Assembly: GCF_014635905.1 (NCBI RefSeq) | Contig: NZ_BMDS01000007.1 | Span: 1 to 64,000, forward strand | Origin: Limosilactobacillus caviae | GTDB lineage: Bacteria; Bacillota; Bacilli; Lactobacillales; Lactobacillaceae | Length of the DNA: 64,000 nucleotides | Reading direction: 5' to 3' | Part shown: in pieces, positions 25,086 through 33,624 of the stretch | Position numbering within the stretch: the stretch's first letter is position 1 | Layout: each line of letters begins with the position of its first letter | The notes under the pieces: generated by a model | What the model saw: the letters and a program-made list of their open reading frames with translations, nothing else | Database searches by the model: none | Told to the model about the DNA's origin: nothing | Made by a program: the position numbers and the translations under genes

Positions 25086-25796
25086 ATGGCAGAATTAGTA
25101 ATTGTGCGTCATGGGCAAAGTCAAGCCAACCGTGATAATATTTTTACCGGCTGGACTGATGTTCCGTTGACCCCTAAAGGAATTGAACAAGGTGAATTAG
25201 TAGGTAAGGAATTACAAAAATTAAATATTCAATTTAGTGATGCCCATACTTCATATATGCAACGGGCGATTATGACAACTAATATTATCTTAGAAGAAAT
25301 TAATCAATTGTACATTCCAATCCATAAAACCTGGCGATTGAATGAACGACATTACGGCGCTCTAAGTGGACGAAACAAGGCTGAAGTGAAAAAAGAAATT
25401 GGTGCCGAACAGCTTCATAAATGGCGCCGCGGATTTAAAGATTTGCCGCCACGATTAAAAGAACGGCAGCATGATCGACGGTATGACCGTTTAGGAGTAA
25501 AGATTCCGCTTAGTGAGAGCCTGGAAATGACCTTACAACGGCTTTTACCATACTGGGAAGACTGTATTGCACCGCGATTAATTGATGGTCATAATCAATT
25601 GATCGTTGCTCACGGAAGTTCCTTGCGGGCATTGATTAAATATTTAGATGGTATTTCTGATGATGATATTGACAAAGTGGAAGTTCCGAATGGTAAGCCG
25701 ATTTTATATCGTTTTGATGACCGCCTTAATGTCGTTAAAAAGACTTTTATAACAATGGATGGTGAGATTAATGACAATACACGAATTAGCAAATAA
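25086..25796 (+). CDS. gpmA: 2,3-bisphosphoglycerate-dependent phosphoglycerate mutase
   Basis: Interconverts 3- and 2-phosphoglycerate in glycolysis. The 236 residues include the histidine phosphatase motif LVIVRHGQSQANRDNIFTG at the N-terminus, with the phosphorylated His, then RLNERHYGALSGRNKAEV near residue 85 and VAHGSSLRALIKYLDG near 182. I start at ATG 25086 behind GGGGAG; the frame extends up without a ribosome site. It overlaps the following hydrolase gene by 26 bp. GpmA paralogues are common in lactobacilli, so this may not be the main glycolytic copy. Confidence 0.88.
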   Translation: MAELVIVRHGQSQANRDNIFTGWTDVPLTPKGIEQGELVGKELQKLNIQFSDAHTSYMQRAIMTTNIILEEINQLYIPIHKTWRLNERHYGALSGRNKAEVKKEIGAEQLHKWRRGFKDLPPRLKERQHDRRYDRLGVKIPLSESLEMTLQRLLPYWEDCIAPRLIDGHNQLIVAHGSSLRALIKYLDGISDDDIDKVEVPNGKPILYRFDDRLNVVKKTFITMDGEINDNTRISK

Positions 25797-26637
25797 TCCA
25801 ACTTTAAGCGGACAAGTACGTTTGATCGAAAATGTGGTTTACGGTGCGATGGATGGTGAAGCATTGCATTTGTCAATTTTGACCCCATGGACGCAACGTT
25901 TTCCCAAGCAATATCAGACGGAACCACGCCCATTAATTGTATTTGTTCAGGGAAGCTCTTGGCGAACACCAACGTTGGGAGAAGAAATTCCTCAGCTAGT
26001 CCAGTTCGTTAAAGCAGGATATATTGTAGCAACTGTTCAGCACCGCAGTTCAATTGAAGGACATCCATTCCCCGCATTCTTACAAGATGTTAAGACCGCG
26101 ATTCGGTTCTTACGGACAAATGCAAAGAAATATGCTATTGATCCGCAAAAAGTTGCAATCTGGGGAACATCATCTGGTGCTAATGCAGCAATGTTAGTTG
26201 GCTTAACTGGTGATGATCCTCGCTACAAGGTTGACCTTTACCAAGACCAGTCTGATGCAGTCGATGCAGTCGTTAGCTGTTTTGCACCGATGGATGTTGA
26301 AAAGACGTTTGAATATGATTCAAATGTTCCTGGAAATAAATTATTACAGTATTGCCTATTGGGTTCAGATGTATCAAAATGGTCAGAAATTGAGAAACAA
26401 ATGAGCCCGCTTTACCAGGTAAAGGATGGTCAAAATTATCCGCCATTCCTCTTGTTCCATGGAGATGCAGACAAGGTTGTCCCCTATGAACAAATGGAAG
26501 AAATGTATATGCGTTTGCAGGATAATGGAAATTCGGTTGAGGCTTATCGGGTTAAGGGTGCTAATCATGAACGAGACTTCTGGAGTCCAACCATTTATAA
26601 TACCGTTCAAAAATTTCTTGATGATCAATTTAAATAA
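25771..26637 (+). CDS. Alpha/beta hydrolase, carboxylesterase/lipase-like
   Basis: A 288-residue esterase-like protein. PLIVFVQGSSWRTPTLGEE near residue 52 gives the oxyanion region. VAIWGTSSGANAAML near residue 130 contains the nucleophile Ser in GTSSG, and LLFHGDADKVVPYEQ and ANHERDFW near the C-terminus supply Asp and His. Members of this family hydrolyse short-chain esters; the substrate is unknown. The ATG at 25771 lies inside the end of gpmA, so the pair is probably translationally coupled. The next unit starts with a separate promoter at 26643. Confidence 0.83.
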   Translation: MTIHELANNPTLSGQVRLIENVVYGAMDGEALHLSILTPWTQRFPKQYQTEPRPLIVFVQGSSWRTPTLGEEIPQLVQFVKAGYIVATVQHRSSIEGHPFPAFLQDVKTAIRFLRTNAKKYAIDPQKVAIWGTSSGANAAMLVGLTGDDPRYKVDLYQDQSDAVDAVVSCFAPMDVEKTFEYDSNVPGNKLLQYCLLGSDVSKWSEIEKQMSPLYQVKDGQNYPPFLLFHGDADKVVPYEQMEEMYMRLQDNGNSVEAYRVKGANHERDFWSPTIYNTVQKFLDDQFK

Positions 26638-26642
26638 TTCTA

Positions 26643-26671
26643 TTGACAACTTATTTTTTATAAGTTATGAT
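26643..26671 (+). promoter_or_regulatory. Promoter of the cysteine leader and cystine operon
   Basis: TTGACA (26643-26648), a 17-bp spacer and TATGAT (26666-26671) form a strong promoter. Transcription would start near 26678, ten bases before the ribosome site of the leader peptide. Confidence 0.75.
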
Positions 26672-26701
26672 TTTGATATACTAAGTTAGGAGGAACACGT
26701 C

Positions 26702-26788
26702 ATGTTTAACAATCAATACGTTAACGCTACTGTTTGTTGTTGTGGATCGCGTCTTATGCGACCCACTGTTTGGCGTGCTTACTTTTAG
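26702..26788 (+). CDS. Cys-Cys-Cys leader peptide of the cystine operon
   Basis: A 28-codon open frame reading MFNNQYVNATVCCCGSRLMR and ending PTVWRAYF. It has an ideal AGGAGG eight bases before ATG 26702. Codons 12-14 (26735-26743) are three consecutive TGT cysteine codons, very unlikely in a chance frame. It sits between a strong promoter and an intrinsic terminator, upstream of a cystathionine lyase gene and a cystine-type ABC transporter. Its role is most likely to sense charged tRNA-Cys by ribosome stalling rather than to make a functional peptide. Confidence 0.8.
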   Translation: MFNNQYVNATVCCCGSRLMRPTVWRAYF

Positions 26789-26871
26789 TTGAGTAACTGC
26801 TAACATAATCGGGAATAAAATGCATAAGGCGCAAATTCAAGTAAGTATTTCTTGAGTTTGCGCCTTTTTTT
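26742..26871 (+). promoter_or_regulatory. Transcription attenuator responding to cysteine (inferred)
   Basis: Three pairings can be drawn. Hairpin A joins 26742-26750 to 26758-26766, with one A-C mismatch, directly after the Cys codons. An antiterminator joins GTCTTATGCG (26751-26760) to TGCATAAGGC (26821-26830) over ten pairs, two of them wobbles. The terminator joins 26826-26841 to 26851-26866 over 16 pairs, followed by seven T. The antiterminator uses the loop and 3' arm of hairpin A and the base of the terminator, so the states exclude each other. A ribosome stalled at the Cys codons would block hairpin A and favour read-through. Confidence 0.72.
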
Positions 26872-26894
26872 GTATTCAAAAGGAGATAGATATT

Positions 26895-28037
26895 ATGAAA
26901 TTCAATACACAGTTAATTCATGGTGGTAATAGTGAAGATCCAACAACGGGTGCTGTTTCAACCCCAATTTATCGCTCATCGACATTTCATCAACATGTAT
27001 TAGGCGGCGAACCTAAATGGGAATATTCTCGTACTGGTAATCCAACGCGGGCATCCCTTGAAAAGCTAATCGCTGAATTGGAACATGGTACAGCTGGTTT
27101 TGCATTTGCATCTGGCTCAGCTGCTATTCACGCTACTTTTTCTTTATTTTCGCAAGGCGACCACTTTGTAGTTGGAAGTGATGTTTACGGGGGGACCTTC
27201 CGATTAATCAATAAGGTATTAAAGCGGTTTGGTCTTGAATTTACAGTTGTTGACATGCAAGATCTTAAAGCGGTGGAAAATGCAATTCAGGACAATACCG
27301 TTGCCATTTACTTTGAAACACCAACCAACCCCCTCTTACAAATTGCTGATATTAAAGAAATTGCTGCTATCGCAAAGAAGCATGGCGTAAAGACAATTGT
27401 TGATAATACGTTTGCGACACCTTATAATCAACAGCCGTTAACTTTAGGGGCAGATATTATTGTTCACTCTGCTACTAAGTATTTGGGCGGCCATAGCGAT
27501 GTTGTTGCCGGCTTAGCAGTTACTAATGATAATGAGATTGCGGAACAATTAGCATTCCTGCAAAATTCGATTGGGAGTACGCTCGGCCCTGATGATAGCT
27601 GGCTGTTACAACGGGGAATGAAAACCCTTGGCGCACGGATGCGGGTTCATCAAGAAAATGCGACGGCGGTTATCGATTTTCTACAAAAGGATGAGCATAT
27701 CGGTAAGATTTATTACCCAGGATTGAAAAATTTCCCAGGTCATGATGTTGCAGCTAAGCAGATGCGGAACTTTGGCGCAATGATCTCATTTGAACTAAAG
27801 GACGGTTTAGATGCCAAAAAATTTGTTGAAAGCTTGCAATTAATTGACCTTGCAGAAAGTTTAGGCGGGATTGAAAGTCTGATTGAAGTGCCAGCAGTAA
27901 TGACCCATGGATCTATTCCCCGGGAAATAAGATTACAAAATGGAATTAAAGATGAACTGATTCGCCTTTCAGTTGGGATTGAAGATTCAGAAGACATTAT
28001 TGCTGACTTGCAGCAAGCACTTGAAAAATTAGATTAA
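26895..28037 (+). CDS. cgl: Cystathionine gamma-lyase / gamma-synthase family PLP enzyme
   Basis: A 380-residue PLP enzyme of the Cys/Met metabolism family. YSRTGNPTRASLEKLIAELE near residue 44, FASGSAAIHAT near 75 and HSATKYLGGHSDVVAGL near 190 (the Lys that binds PLP) are diagnostic. The family includes gamma-synthases, gamma-lyases and beta-lyases, hard to separate by motif. The context with a cystine transporter favours cystathionine gamma-lyase or cystine lyase activity, as I recall for the cgl gene of L. reuteri BR11. It follows the Cys-codon leader and terminator, with AAAAGGAG as ribosome site. Confidence 0.88.
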   Translation: MKFNTQLIHGGNSEDPTTGAVSTPIYRSSTFHQHVLGGEPKWEYSRTGNPTRASLEKLIAELEHGTAGFAFASGSAAIHATFSLFSQGDHFVVGSDVYGGTFRLINKVLKRFGLEFTVVDMQDLKAVENAIQDNTVAIYFETPTNPLLQIADIKEIAAIAKKHGVKTIVDNTFATPYNQQPLTLGADIIVHSATKYLGGHSDVVAGLAVTNDNEIAEQLAFLQNSIGSTLGPDDSWLLQRGMKTLGARMRVHQENATAVIDFLQKDEHIGKIYYPGLKNFPGHDVAAKQMRNFGAMISFELKDGLDAKKFVESLQLIDLAESLGGIESLIEVPAVMTHGSIPREIRLQNGIKDELIRLSVGIEDSEDIIADLQQALEKLD

Positions 28038-28063
28038 TTATAGAAGAAGGGGAATAGCGACTT

Positions 28064-28765
28064 ATGTGGGAAATTATCAAGACATCCTTACCACAACTAT
28101 TAGCGGCGGGATTTAAATATACGATTCCGTTGGCGATAATTTCATTTTTCTTTGGCATAATCATTGCACTAGTAACAGCATTGACTCGTCTTTCACGACA
28201 GCGGGGGCCATTCATGATTCTTAAGTGGATTGCGAGCTTTTATGTATGGCTTTTTCGGTCCACGCCACTGTTAGTTCAACTGTTCATTGTCTTTTTCGGG
28301 CTTCCTTATTTGAGGATAAAGGGCATCTTGCCGCATGGGATTAAACTAGAGCCATTTACAGCCGGCATTATTACATTTTCTCTTAATACCGGGGCCTATG
28401 CTTCAGAGACAATTCGCGCGGCAATCAGTTCAGTACCAAGAGGACAGTGGGAAGCAGGAGCAGCAATCGGAATGACCCGGTTACAAATTCTATGGCGAAT
28501 TATTCTTCCTCAAGCCTTAAGAGTAGCCTTACCGCCATTATCGAATAGTTTCATTAGCTTGGTAAAGGATACGTCGCTGGCTGCTTCAATCACAATTATG
28601 GAAATGTTTGCGGTCAGCCAGCAAATTGCGGCGGGAAATTATCAGCCGTTGCTTATGTATACCTTAGTAGCGATGGTTTATGCTGTTTTTACAACGGTCC
28701 TATCTTACCTTCAAGGCTACCTGGAAAGAATTGTTGACCGGCAAGTAAATGCAAATAATAGGTGA
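28064..28765 (+). CDS. Polar amino acid (cystine-type) ABC transporter permease
   Basis: A 233-residue inner-membrane permease of the His/Glu/Gln/Arg/opine family with about five membrane segments. The N-terminal helix is followed by FYVWLFRSTPLLVQLFIVFF near residue 62. The EAA loop is visible as GQWEAGAAIGMTRLQILWRI near residue 127. It forms the channel for the ATPase and binding protein downstream. Gene order (lyase, permease, ATPase, binding protein) and the Cys-responsive leader point to L-cystine as substrate. Confidence 0.88.
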   Translation: MWEIIKTSLPQLLAAGFKYTIPLAIISFFFGIIIALVTALTRLSRQRGPFMILKWIASFYVWLFRSTPLLVQLFIVFFGLPYLRIKGILPHGIKLEPFTAGIITFSLNTGAYASETIRAAISSVPRGQWEAGAAIGMTRLQILWRIILPQALRVALPPLSNSFISLVKDTSLAASITIMEMFAVSQQIAAGNYQPLLMYTLVAMVYAVFTTVLSYLQGYLERIVDRQVNANNR

Positions 28766-28770
28766 GAAAA

Positions 28771-29520
28771 ATGAAATTAACAAATATTAATAAAAGTTTT
28801 GGTAATAAAAATGTCTTGAAAAATACCACATTAGAATTTCCAGCTGGTAAGACAACGGTAATGGTTGGACCATCTGGATCCGGAAAGTCAACTATTCTCC
28901 GTTCCTTGAACTTGTTAGTAATGCCGGAAAGCGGGCAATATGATTTTGATGAACACCATCTTGATTTTAGTCAGAAGATAAGTAATAAAGATAAGTTAGC
29001 AATTCGGCAAGAAACGGGAATGGTCTTTCAAGACTATAATCTCTTTCCGAATAAGACGGTTCTTGGCAATATTATTGAAGGCCCGACGCAAGTTTTGAAA
29101 CAACCAAAAAAAGAGGCAATTGCGAATGCACACAATCTGCTTACTAAAATGGGCTTAGCAGATTATGGTGATGCCTATCCCAATGAATTATCCGGTGGTC
29201 AGGCACAGCGAGTGGCAATTGCACGCGCCTTGGCAATGTCGCCAAAGTATATCTTGCTTGATGAGCCAACATCTGCCCTGGATCCAGAATTGGAACTCAG
29301 CGTTTTGCATGTTCTCTTGCAGTTAGCAGCAGAAAAGCAGTCAATGGTAATTGTGACGCATAACATGGTTTTTGCTAAGCATGTTGCTGATAAGATTATT
29401 TTTGTAGAAAACGGCGAAATATTATATGACGGTACTCCAGAAGAGTTTTTCGCTCCAGATAATCCTAATGAACGGATTAAAAACTTTATCGCTTCGATGA
29501 CAATGGAAAATTTAAAATAA
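28771..29520 (+). CDS. Polar amino acid (cystine-type) ABC transporter ATPase
   Basis: A 249-residue ABC ATPase. Walker A GPSGSGKST lies near residue 32, the Q-loop FQDYNLF near 87, the signature LSGGQAQRVAIARALA near 143 and Walker B YILLDEPTSALDPE near 162. It energises import through the adjacent permease. The start is ATG 28771, six bases after the permease stop, with AGGTGAG overlapping that stop; GTG 28762 is an alternative start. Confidence 0.9.
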   Translation: MKLTNINKSFGNKNVLKNTTLEFPAGKTTVMVGPSGSGKSTILRSLNLLVMPESGQYDFDEHHLDFSQKISNKDKLAIRQETGMVFQDYNLFPNKTVLGNIIEGPTQVLKQPKKEAIANAHNLLTKMGLADYGDAYPNELSGGQAQRVAIARALAMSPKYILLDEPTSALDPELELSVLHVLLQLAAEKQSMVIVTHNMVFAKHVADKIIFVENGEILYDGTPEEFFAPDNPNERIKNFIASMTMENLK

Positions 29521-29532
29521 AGGAAGTTTAGA

Positions 29533-30327
29533 ATGATGAAATTTTGGAAGAAAGCACTATTAACAGTTGCAGCATTAACACTAGGAACATCAGCTGGAAT
29601 TAGCAGTATTCATGCGGCATCTTCGGCAGTAAATTCAGAGTTAAAGAATAAGGGTGAATTGACAATCGGTCTTGAGGGAACATATTCACCATATTCATAT
29701 CGTAAAAATAACAAGCTGACTGGTTTTGAGGTTGACCTTGGGAAGGCAGTCGCCAAAAAAATGGGGTTAAAAGCAAAGTTCGTTCCAACTAAATGGGATT
29801 CGTTAGTTGCGGGGTTAGGATCTGGAAAATATGATGTGGTCATGAACAACATTACCCAAACCCCAGAACGTGCTAAACAATACAATTTCTCAACTCCGTA
29901 TATTAAGTCTCGTTTTGCCTTGATCGTTCCAGCCGATAGTAAGATTAAGAGTTTGAAAGACATTAAGGGCAAGAAGGTCGTTGCAGGAACCGGTACAAAT
30001 AATGCCGATATTGCTAAGAAGTTTGGTGCAAAACTTGTCCCTAATGGTGATTTTGCCAGCGCCGTGGGGATGATAAAGCAAGGCCGGGCAGATGCAGAAA
30101 TTAACTCCCGCGAAGCATGGTACGCTTACAGCAAGAAGAATAGTACTAAGGGCCTTAAGATGATTGATGTTTCTAGTGAACAAAAACCAGCCAAAATTTC
30201 AGCATTATTCAATAAGAAAGATACTGCTATCCAGTCTTCATACAATAAAGCACTTAAAGAACTTCAACAGGATGGGACTGTTAAGAAGTTATCCGAAAAA
30301 TACTTTGGTGCGGATATTACAGAATAA
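29533..30327 (+). CDS. Cystine-binding protein of BspA/CyuC-MapA-CnBP type, without lipobox
   Basis: A 264-residue SBP_bac_3-type binding protein. Residues 1-30 form a signal peptide with an AxA-like end (SSIHAAS) and no lipobox cysteine, so it is not a conventional lipoprotein. GELTIGLEGTYSPYSYRKNN near residue 40 begins the mature domain, and the mature protein is lysine-rich. In L. reuteri and L. fermentum relatives (BspA/CyuC, CnBP, MapA, from memory) such proteins bind cystine and also stay on the surface by charge, adhering to collagen or mucus. Last gene of the operon, ending at a terminator at 30372. Confidence 0.85.
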   Translation: MMKFWKKALLTVAALTLGTSAGISSIHAASSAVNSELKNKGELTIGLEGTYSPYSYRKNNKLTGFEVDLGKAVAKKMGLKAKFVPTKWDSLVAGLGSGKYDVVMNNITQTPERAKQYNFSTPYIKSRFALIVPADSKIKSLKDIKGKKVVAGTGTNNADIAKKFGAKLVPNGDFASAVGMIKQGRADAEINSREAWYAYSKKNSTKGLKMIDVSSEQKPAKISALFNKKDTAIQSSYNKALKELQQDGTVKKLSEKYFGADITE

Positions 30328-30371
30328 AAATACTTTTGCAGTTCATTCGTTAGAGTTAGGCAAAATTTTTA

Positions 30372-30414
30372 AAAGCGTCCAAGCATTCAGTAATTTTGAA
30401 TGTTTGGACGCTTT
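30372..30414. terminator. Bidirectional terminator after the cystine operon
   Basis: AAAGCGTCCAAGCATTCA and TGAATGTTTGGACGCTTT pair over 18 positions with one wobble, between convergent genes. Confidence 0.88.
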
Positions 30415-30423
30415 GTTCCATTG

Positions 30424-30969
30424 TTAATGATGGCGGCGAATTGCCTGACGAATGAGTGGGTGATGGATTGCTAAGAAAATATCATATGTAAAACTTGTTG
30501 CTACGTTTAATACCCACACAAACCATTCATTTTTAATGTTAAGGTAAGCAATTGCGAATAAATCACGGATTATTTCGGTAAATAGTTCATCAATAATATC
30601 ATGATGGTTAAGGGCGGGGTGATAGTGCGCGCTAAAAAGAATAATGAGGATAAAGACAATTATCCAACCGATTAGGTAAGACCAGTTTCGTTTAACAAGC
30701 ACGATTGGCCGTTGATATTTGTCAACCTGCCCTGTTGTTTTAATCCGAATTCCGCTAAGCTGAAAGAGACCGATTAGGACACCAAGGATTAATAACATTA
30801 TTGATGCCATGATTTTGCCAAGTGAGCTATCTTCTTTTAAAGTGATAATCATCATTAGCAATGAGTAAGCTGGAATAAGAACCATTTCAAACCGGGTAAC
30901 TTTTTCGTACTCAAATGTTCCGTGAATAAATTTATAAAGTAACAAAAGTAAAAGAATGGCAATCCCCAT
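30424..30969 (-). CDS. Membrane protein, function unknown
   Basis: A 181-residue protein with four to five predicted membrane helices: MGIAILLLLLLYKFIH, MVLIPAYSLLMMIITL, GKIMASIMLLILGVLIGLF, SYLIGWIIVFILIILF and a C-terminal amphipathic region near WVLNVATSF. A short charged hydrophilic section lies after helix three. The start is ATG 30969, behind AAAGGAAG at eight bases; the frame extends to 31023 from a TTG without a ribosome site. I do not recognise the family. It appears monocistronic. Confidence 0.68.
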   Translation of the reverse strand: MGIAILLLLLLYKFIHGTFEYEKVTRFEMVLIPAYSLLMMIITLKEDSSLGKIMASIMLLILGVLIGLFQLSGIRIKTTGQVDKYQRPIVLVKRNWSYLIGWIIVFILIILFSAHYHPALNHHDIIDELFTEIIRDLFAIAYLNIKNEWFVWVLNVATSFTYDIFLAIHHPLIRQAIRRHH

Positions 30970-31044
30970 TACCAAAACTTCCTTTCTATTTGTTGGCTGA
31001 TAGGAGTACTTTTGATTTTGCAAAAGGGGTAAATAATATTGAGA

Positions 31045-31084
31045 TAAAAAGAAACTGGAGAAAATAAAGATTTCCCCAGCTTCT
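31045..31084 (-). terminator. Terminator after pepC
   Basis: On the minus strand AGAAGCTGGGGAAA pairs with TTTCTCCAGTTTCT over 14 positions, with two G-T wobbles, followed by TTTTT. Confidence 0.88.
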
Positions 31085-31107
31085 GCATCTGTTTGTCAAA
31101 TGTTAGA

Positions 31108-32448
31108 TTATGCTAATGTTCCCATTGGATCCCATGGCTTTAGAACCACCGGACTCTTAGCGTAGTCCCGCTTTAGATCATCGCTAAGGTATTTTTTATT
31201 AATAACGATTTGGTAGCAGTATTTGTCCATCCATGCATCGCTCATTACAAAGTAGCCTTTATGACCGACTTTGTTACCCCAGGAATTTTCGACCTTCCAT
31301 TTGGTTGGCTTGCCGTCTACAAGGTCAACACCAGTGATAACCATTGCGTGATCCATCATGCTTTCACCATAGTCAAGCGCCTCTGCCTTTGTCATTTCAA
31401 GGTCAACATCAAAAAGCTTATCATAGTCATAAGTATTTAGCGCCATGATACCAAGCTTGGTTTCAGAGTATTTGATAACATCAGAGCCGAACCAAACACT
31501 CTCACCATTCTTCAACTGCTCAATTGCTAATTGCTTGAATTCATCCATTGGGAGGTTTAAGTGTTTAATTTCTCGTCCGCCAACAACATTACCCAACATA
31601 TCAATTGTGTATGTTTGATGGTATTTTTTGTCGGCAGTGGGAGCCTGAATAATTGAAATATAATCATCAAGGTTCCAGCCAACATACTTTTCAAAGAATT
31701 TTTGAGGTGTTAGGTTTGCATCACGATGGAACTTGTTATCTTTTTTTGTCCGATATTCAAAGTCAAAATGACTAACTGGTTCACCAAATGTGTATGCTAA
31801 AATGCGATAATTTTCATTTAGCATCTTTCGGCGTTGTTTATCAATTGCTTCTTCATTAGCGTGGTCTTCATTGATCATTTTTCGTAAGACAACAGCATCG
31901 TGCCGGAGCTTATTATTCAAAACTTCATCAATACCGCGGGAGTTTGAGGAATTAAATGATTCTGGCATAGCTGACTTTGGCATTACCCCATACTTACTGA
32001 TAAGGGCGCAAAGCATATCCCATTGTCCGCCGTCATTTTGGGGTTCATTCATCAACCAAGCAACTTTCCGGCTGTCGGTTGCTTTTTTGGCAGTCTTAAT
32101 AACGTTTTGGTAGAAGTAATTAGATTTTTCAAACTTATCCCAGAAAAACTGGTAGGCTTGAGAAAGTTCAAAGTTATCCGGCAAATTGAACTTTTGCTGC
32201 ATATCATGACGCATTGTATTAAGAGCGGCAAACATCCAGCAGCGGCCTGATTGTTTTTGATCAGAAACGTCACCCGTCTTCAAATCAATTGAGAAGTGGG
32301 GAGCATTGTCCGCAATTGAATGCCAGTTAAAACTAGCGTTGCGGACCCCGTTTTTAGTGACTGTGTTTTCTAAAACACTGCTGTTAGGGTGGTTACGGTA
32401 GTCTTTGTGGAAATTAGCAATATCTTCTTTATTAATGGAAAAGTTCAT
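31108..32448 (-). CDS. pepC: Aminopeptidase C (bleomycin hydrolase family)
   Basis: A 446-residue cytoplasmic cysteine aminopeptidase that removes N-terminal residues from imported peptides. The catalytic Cys70 lies in SDQKQSGRCWMFAALNTM, the His in SMMDHAMVITGVDLV near residue 360 and the Asn in KVENSWGNKVGHKGYF near residue 383, the papain-like triad order. The length is typical of lactobacillar PepC, which forms a hexamer with the active sites inside. It is 44 bp downstream of rpiA and ends in a strong terminator. Confidence 0.96.
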   Translation of the reverse strand: MNFSINKEDIANFHKDYRNHPNSSVLENTVTKNGVRNASFNWHSIADNAPHFSIDLKTGDVSDQKQSGRCWMFAALNTMRHDMQQKFNLPDNFELSQAYQFFWDKFEKSNYFYQNVIKTAKKATDSRKVAWLMNEPQNDGGQWDMLCALISKYGVMPKSAMPESFNSSNSRGIDEVLNNKLRHDAVVLRKMINEDHANEEAIDKQRRKMLNENYRILAYTFGEPVSHFDFEYRTKKDNKFHRDANLTPQKFFEKYVGWNLDDYISIIQAPTADKKYHQTYTIDMLGNVVGGREIKHLNLPMDEFKQLAIEQLKNGESVWFGSDVIKYSETKLGIMALNTYDYDKLFDVDLEMTKAEALDYGESMMDHAMVITGVDLVDGKPTKWKVENSWGNKVGHKGYFVMSDAWMDKYCYQIVINKKYLSDDLKRDYAKSPVVLKPWDPMGTLA

Positions 32449-32492
32449 TTAGAAAATCTCCTTTGTGTTTAAGTTGGTAAGTCGATTAGAAA

Positions 32493-33176
32493 TTAACGAG
32501 CATGTAGTACTTTAGGACCGTTTTGTGTACCAACGATGACATCATTAACCCGGTTTAAGAATAGACCGGTCTCAACAATACCTACCATGTGAATCAATTC
32601 ATCAGCTAAGGACTTTGGATCATCAATTTCACCAAGGTGGAGGTCAATGATGTAGTTATTTTCATCGGTTCGGTACTTTTGGTCGCCGTCCATCCGCCAA
32701 GTTGGTTTGTAGCCCTTCTTTTCTAGGCGGTTAAAGACGTGCTGGGCACCAAATGGGATTACTTCAACTGGAAGCGGAAAGGCACCTAGTTTGTGGACAA
32801 GTTTGCTTTCATCAACAATCCACATTACTTTGTTAGAAGCATTAGCAACAATCTTTTCCCAGAGGAGGGCACCACCGCCCCCTTTAATCCCTTGGAAGTC
32901 ATCACTGATCTCATCAGCACCATCAATGGTTAAGTCAATGTGATCAACATCATCAATATCCTTAATTGTAATTCCAAGGTCAGTGGCTTGCTTTGCGGTT
33001 CGGCTTGAGGTTGTTACACCGATAATGTCTTTAATCTTGCCTTCTTGTACTTGCTTACCAAGTTCATCAACCATGTACTTAACAGTTGAGCCGGTACCAA
33101 GTCCGACAATCATACCGGATTTAATGTATTTAACTGATTCTTTACCGGTTTGTTCTTTTAATGCATTTTGATCCAT
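32493..33176 (-). CDS. rpiA: Ribose-5-phosphate isomerase A
   Basis: Interconverts ribose 5-phosphate and ribulose 5-phosphate in the pentose phosphate route, which in heterofermentative lactobacilli joins the phosphoketolase pathway. The 227 residues contain [19 protein letters not shown] near residue 23, [10 protein letters not shown] near 85 with the catalytic Asp, and [18 protein letters not shown] near 97. The start is ATG 33176 with TAGGAGG upstream. It follows the GNAT gene by 11 bp and probably shares its transcript with pepC. Confidence 0.95.
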   Translation of the reverse strand: MDQNALKEQTGKESVKYIKSGMIVGLGTGSTVKYMVDELGKQVQEGKIKDIIGVTTSSRTAKQATDLGITIKDIDDVDHIDLTIDGADEISDDFQGIKGGGGALLWEKIVANASNKVMWIVDESKLVHKLGAFPLPVEVIPFGAQHVFNRLEKKGYKPTWRMDGDQKYRTDENNYIIDLHLGEIDDPKSLADELIHMVGIVETGLFLNRVNDVIVGTQNGPKVLHAR

Positions 33177-33187
33177 TGATATTCCTC

Positions 33188-33484
33188 CTAATTAAAGCGA
33201 TCAGCGACGGGTAAAAGCTGCTGGTATTCTGGATGTAGTTTAAATTGCGCTACCGCATATGGACACATTAATTTAACAGTGTAGTGCTCTTTATTTGCGT
33301 AGTCGACGAACTGGCGAACTAATTCGGCTGCAATTCCTTGACCACGGTAAGCCGGCTGGACAAAAACACGCTCGACAACAACCCGCTTATCCGTGTCGGG
33401 AATTTTAGGAAAACTAATCTCGCCAATTAAGGGTTCTTGGTCATCAAACGCAACGATACGCTGGCCATCAACTCGATATTGCAT
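33188..33484 (-). CDS. GNAT-family N-acetyltransferase (YjdJ-like, small)
   Basis: A 98-residue minimal GNAT protein. [20 protein letters not shown] leads to [20 protein letters not shown] near residue 50, the acetyl-CoA-binding motif A with Q/RxxGxG/A, and YPYA-like [16 protein letters not shown] at the C-terminus. Small proteins of this kind acetylate unknown targets. I prefer ATG 33484 over GTG 33493; both are behind AAAGGA. First gene of the minus-strand unit with rpiA and pepC. Confidence 0.82.
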   Translation of the reverse strand: MQYRVDGQRIVAFDDQEPLIGEISFPKIPDTDKRVVVERVFVQPAYRGQGIAAELVRQFVDYANKEHYTVKLMCPYAVAQFKLHPEYQQLLPVADRFN

Positions 33485-33624
33485 TATAAGCACATCCTTT
33501 CATAGATAATTTTCGATAAACTGCTTTTAAAAGTCAAGTTATCAAAGCAATACCATTAACTTATTATCTAGCATATAATAGTATACTGGAATTATTAAGA
33601 ATAAAACACTATGAGGTGAACGTA

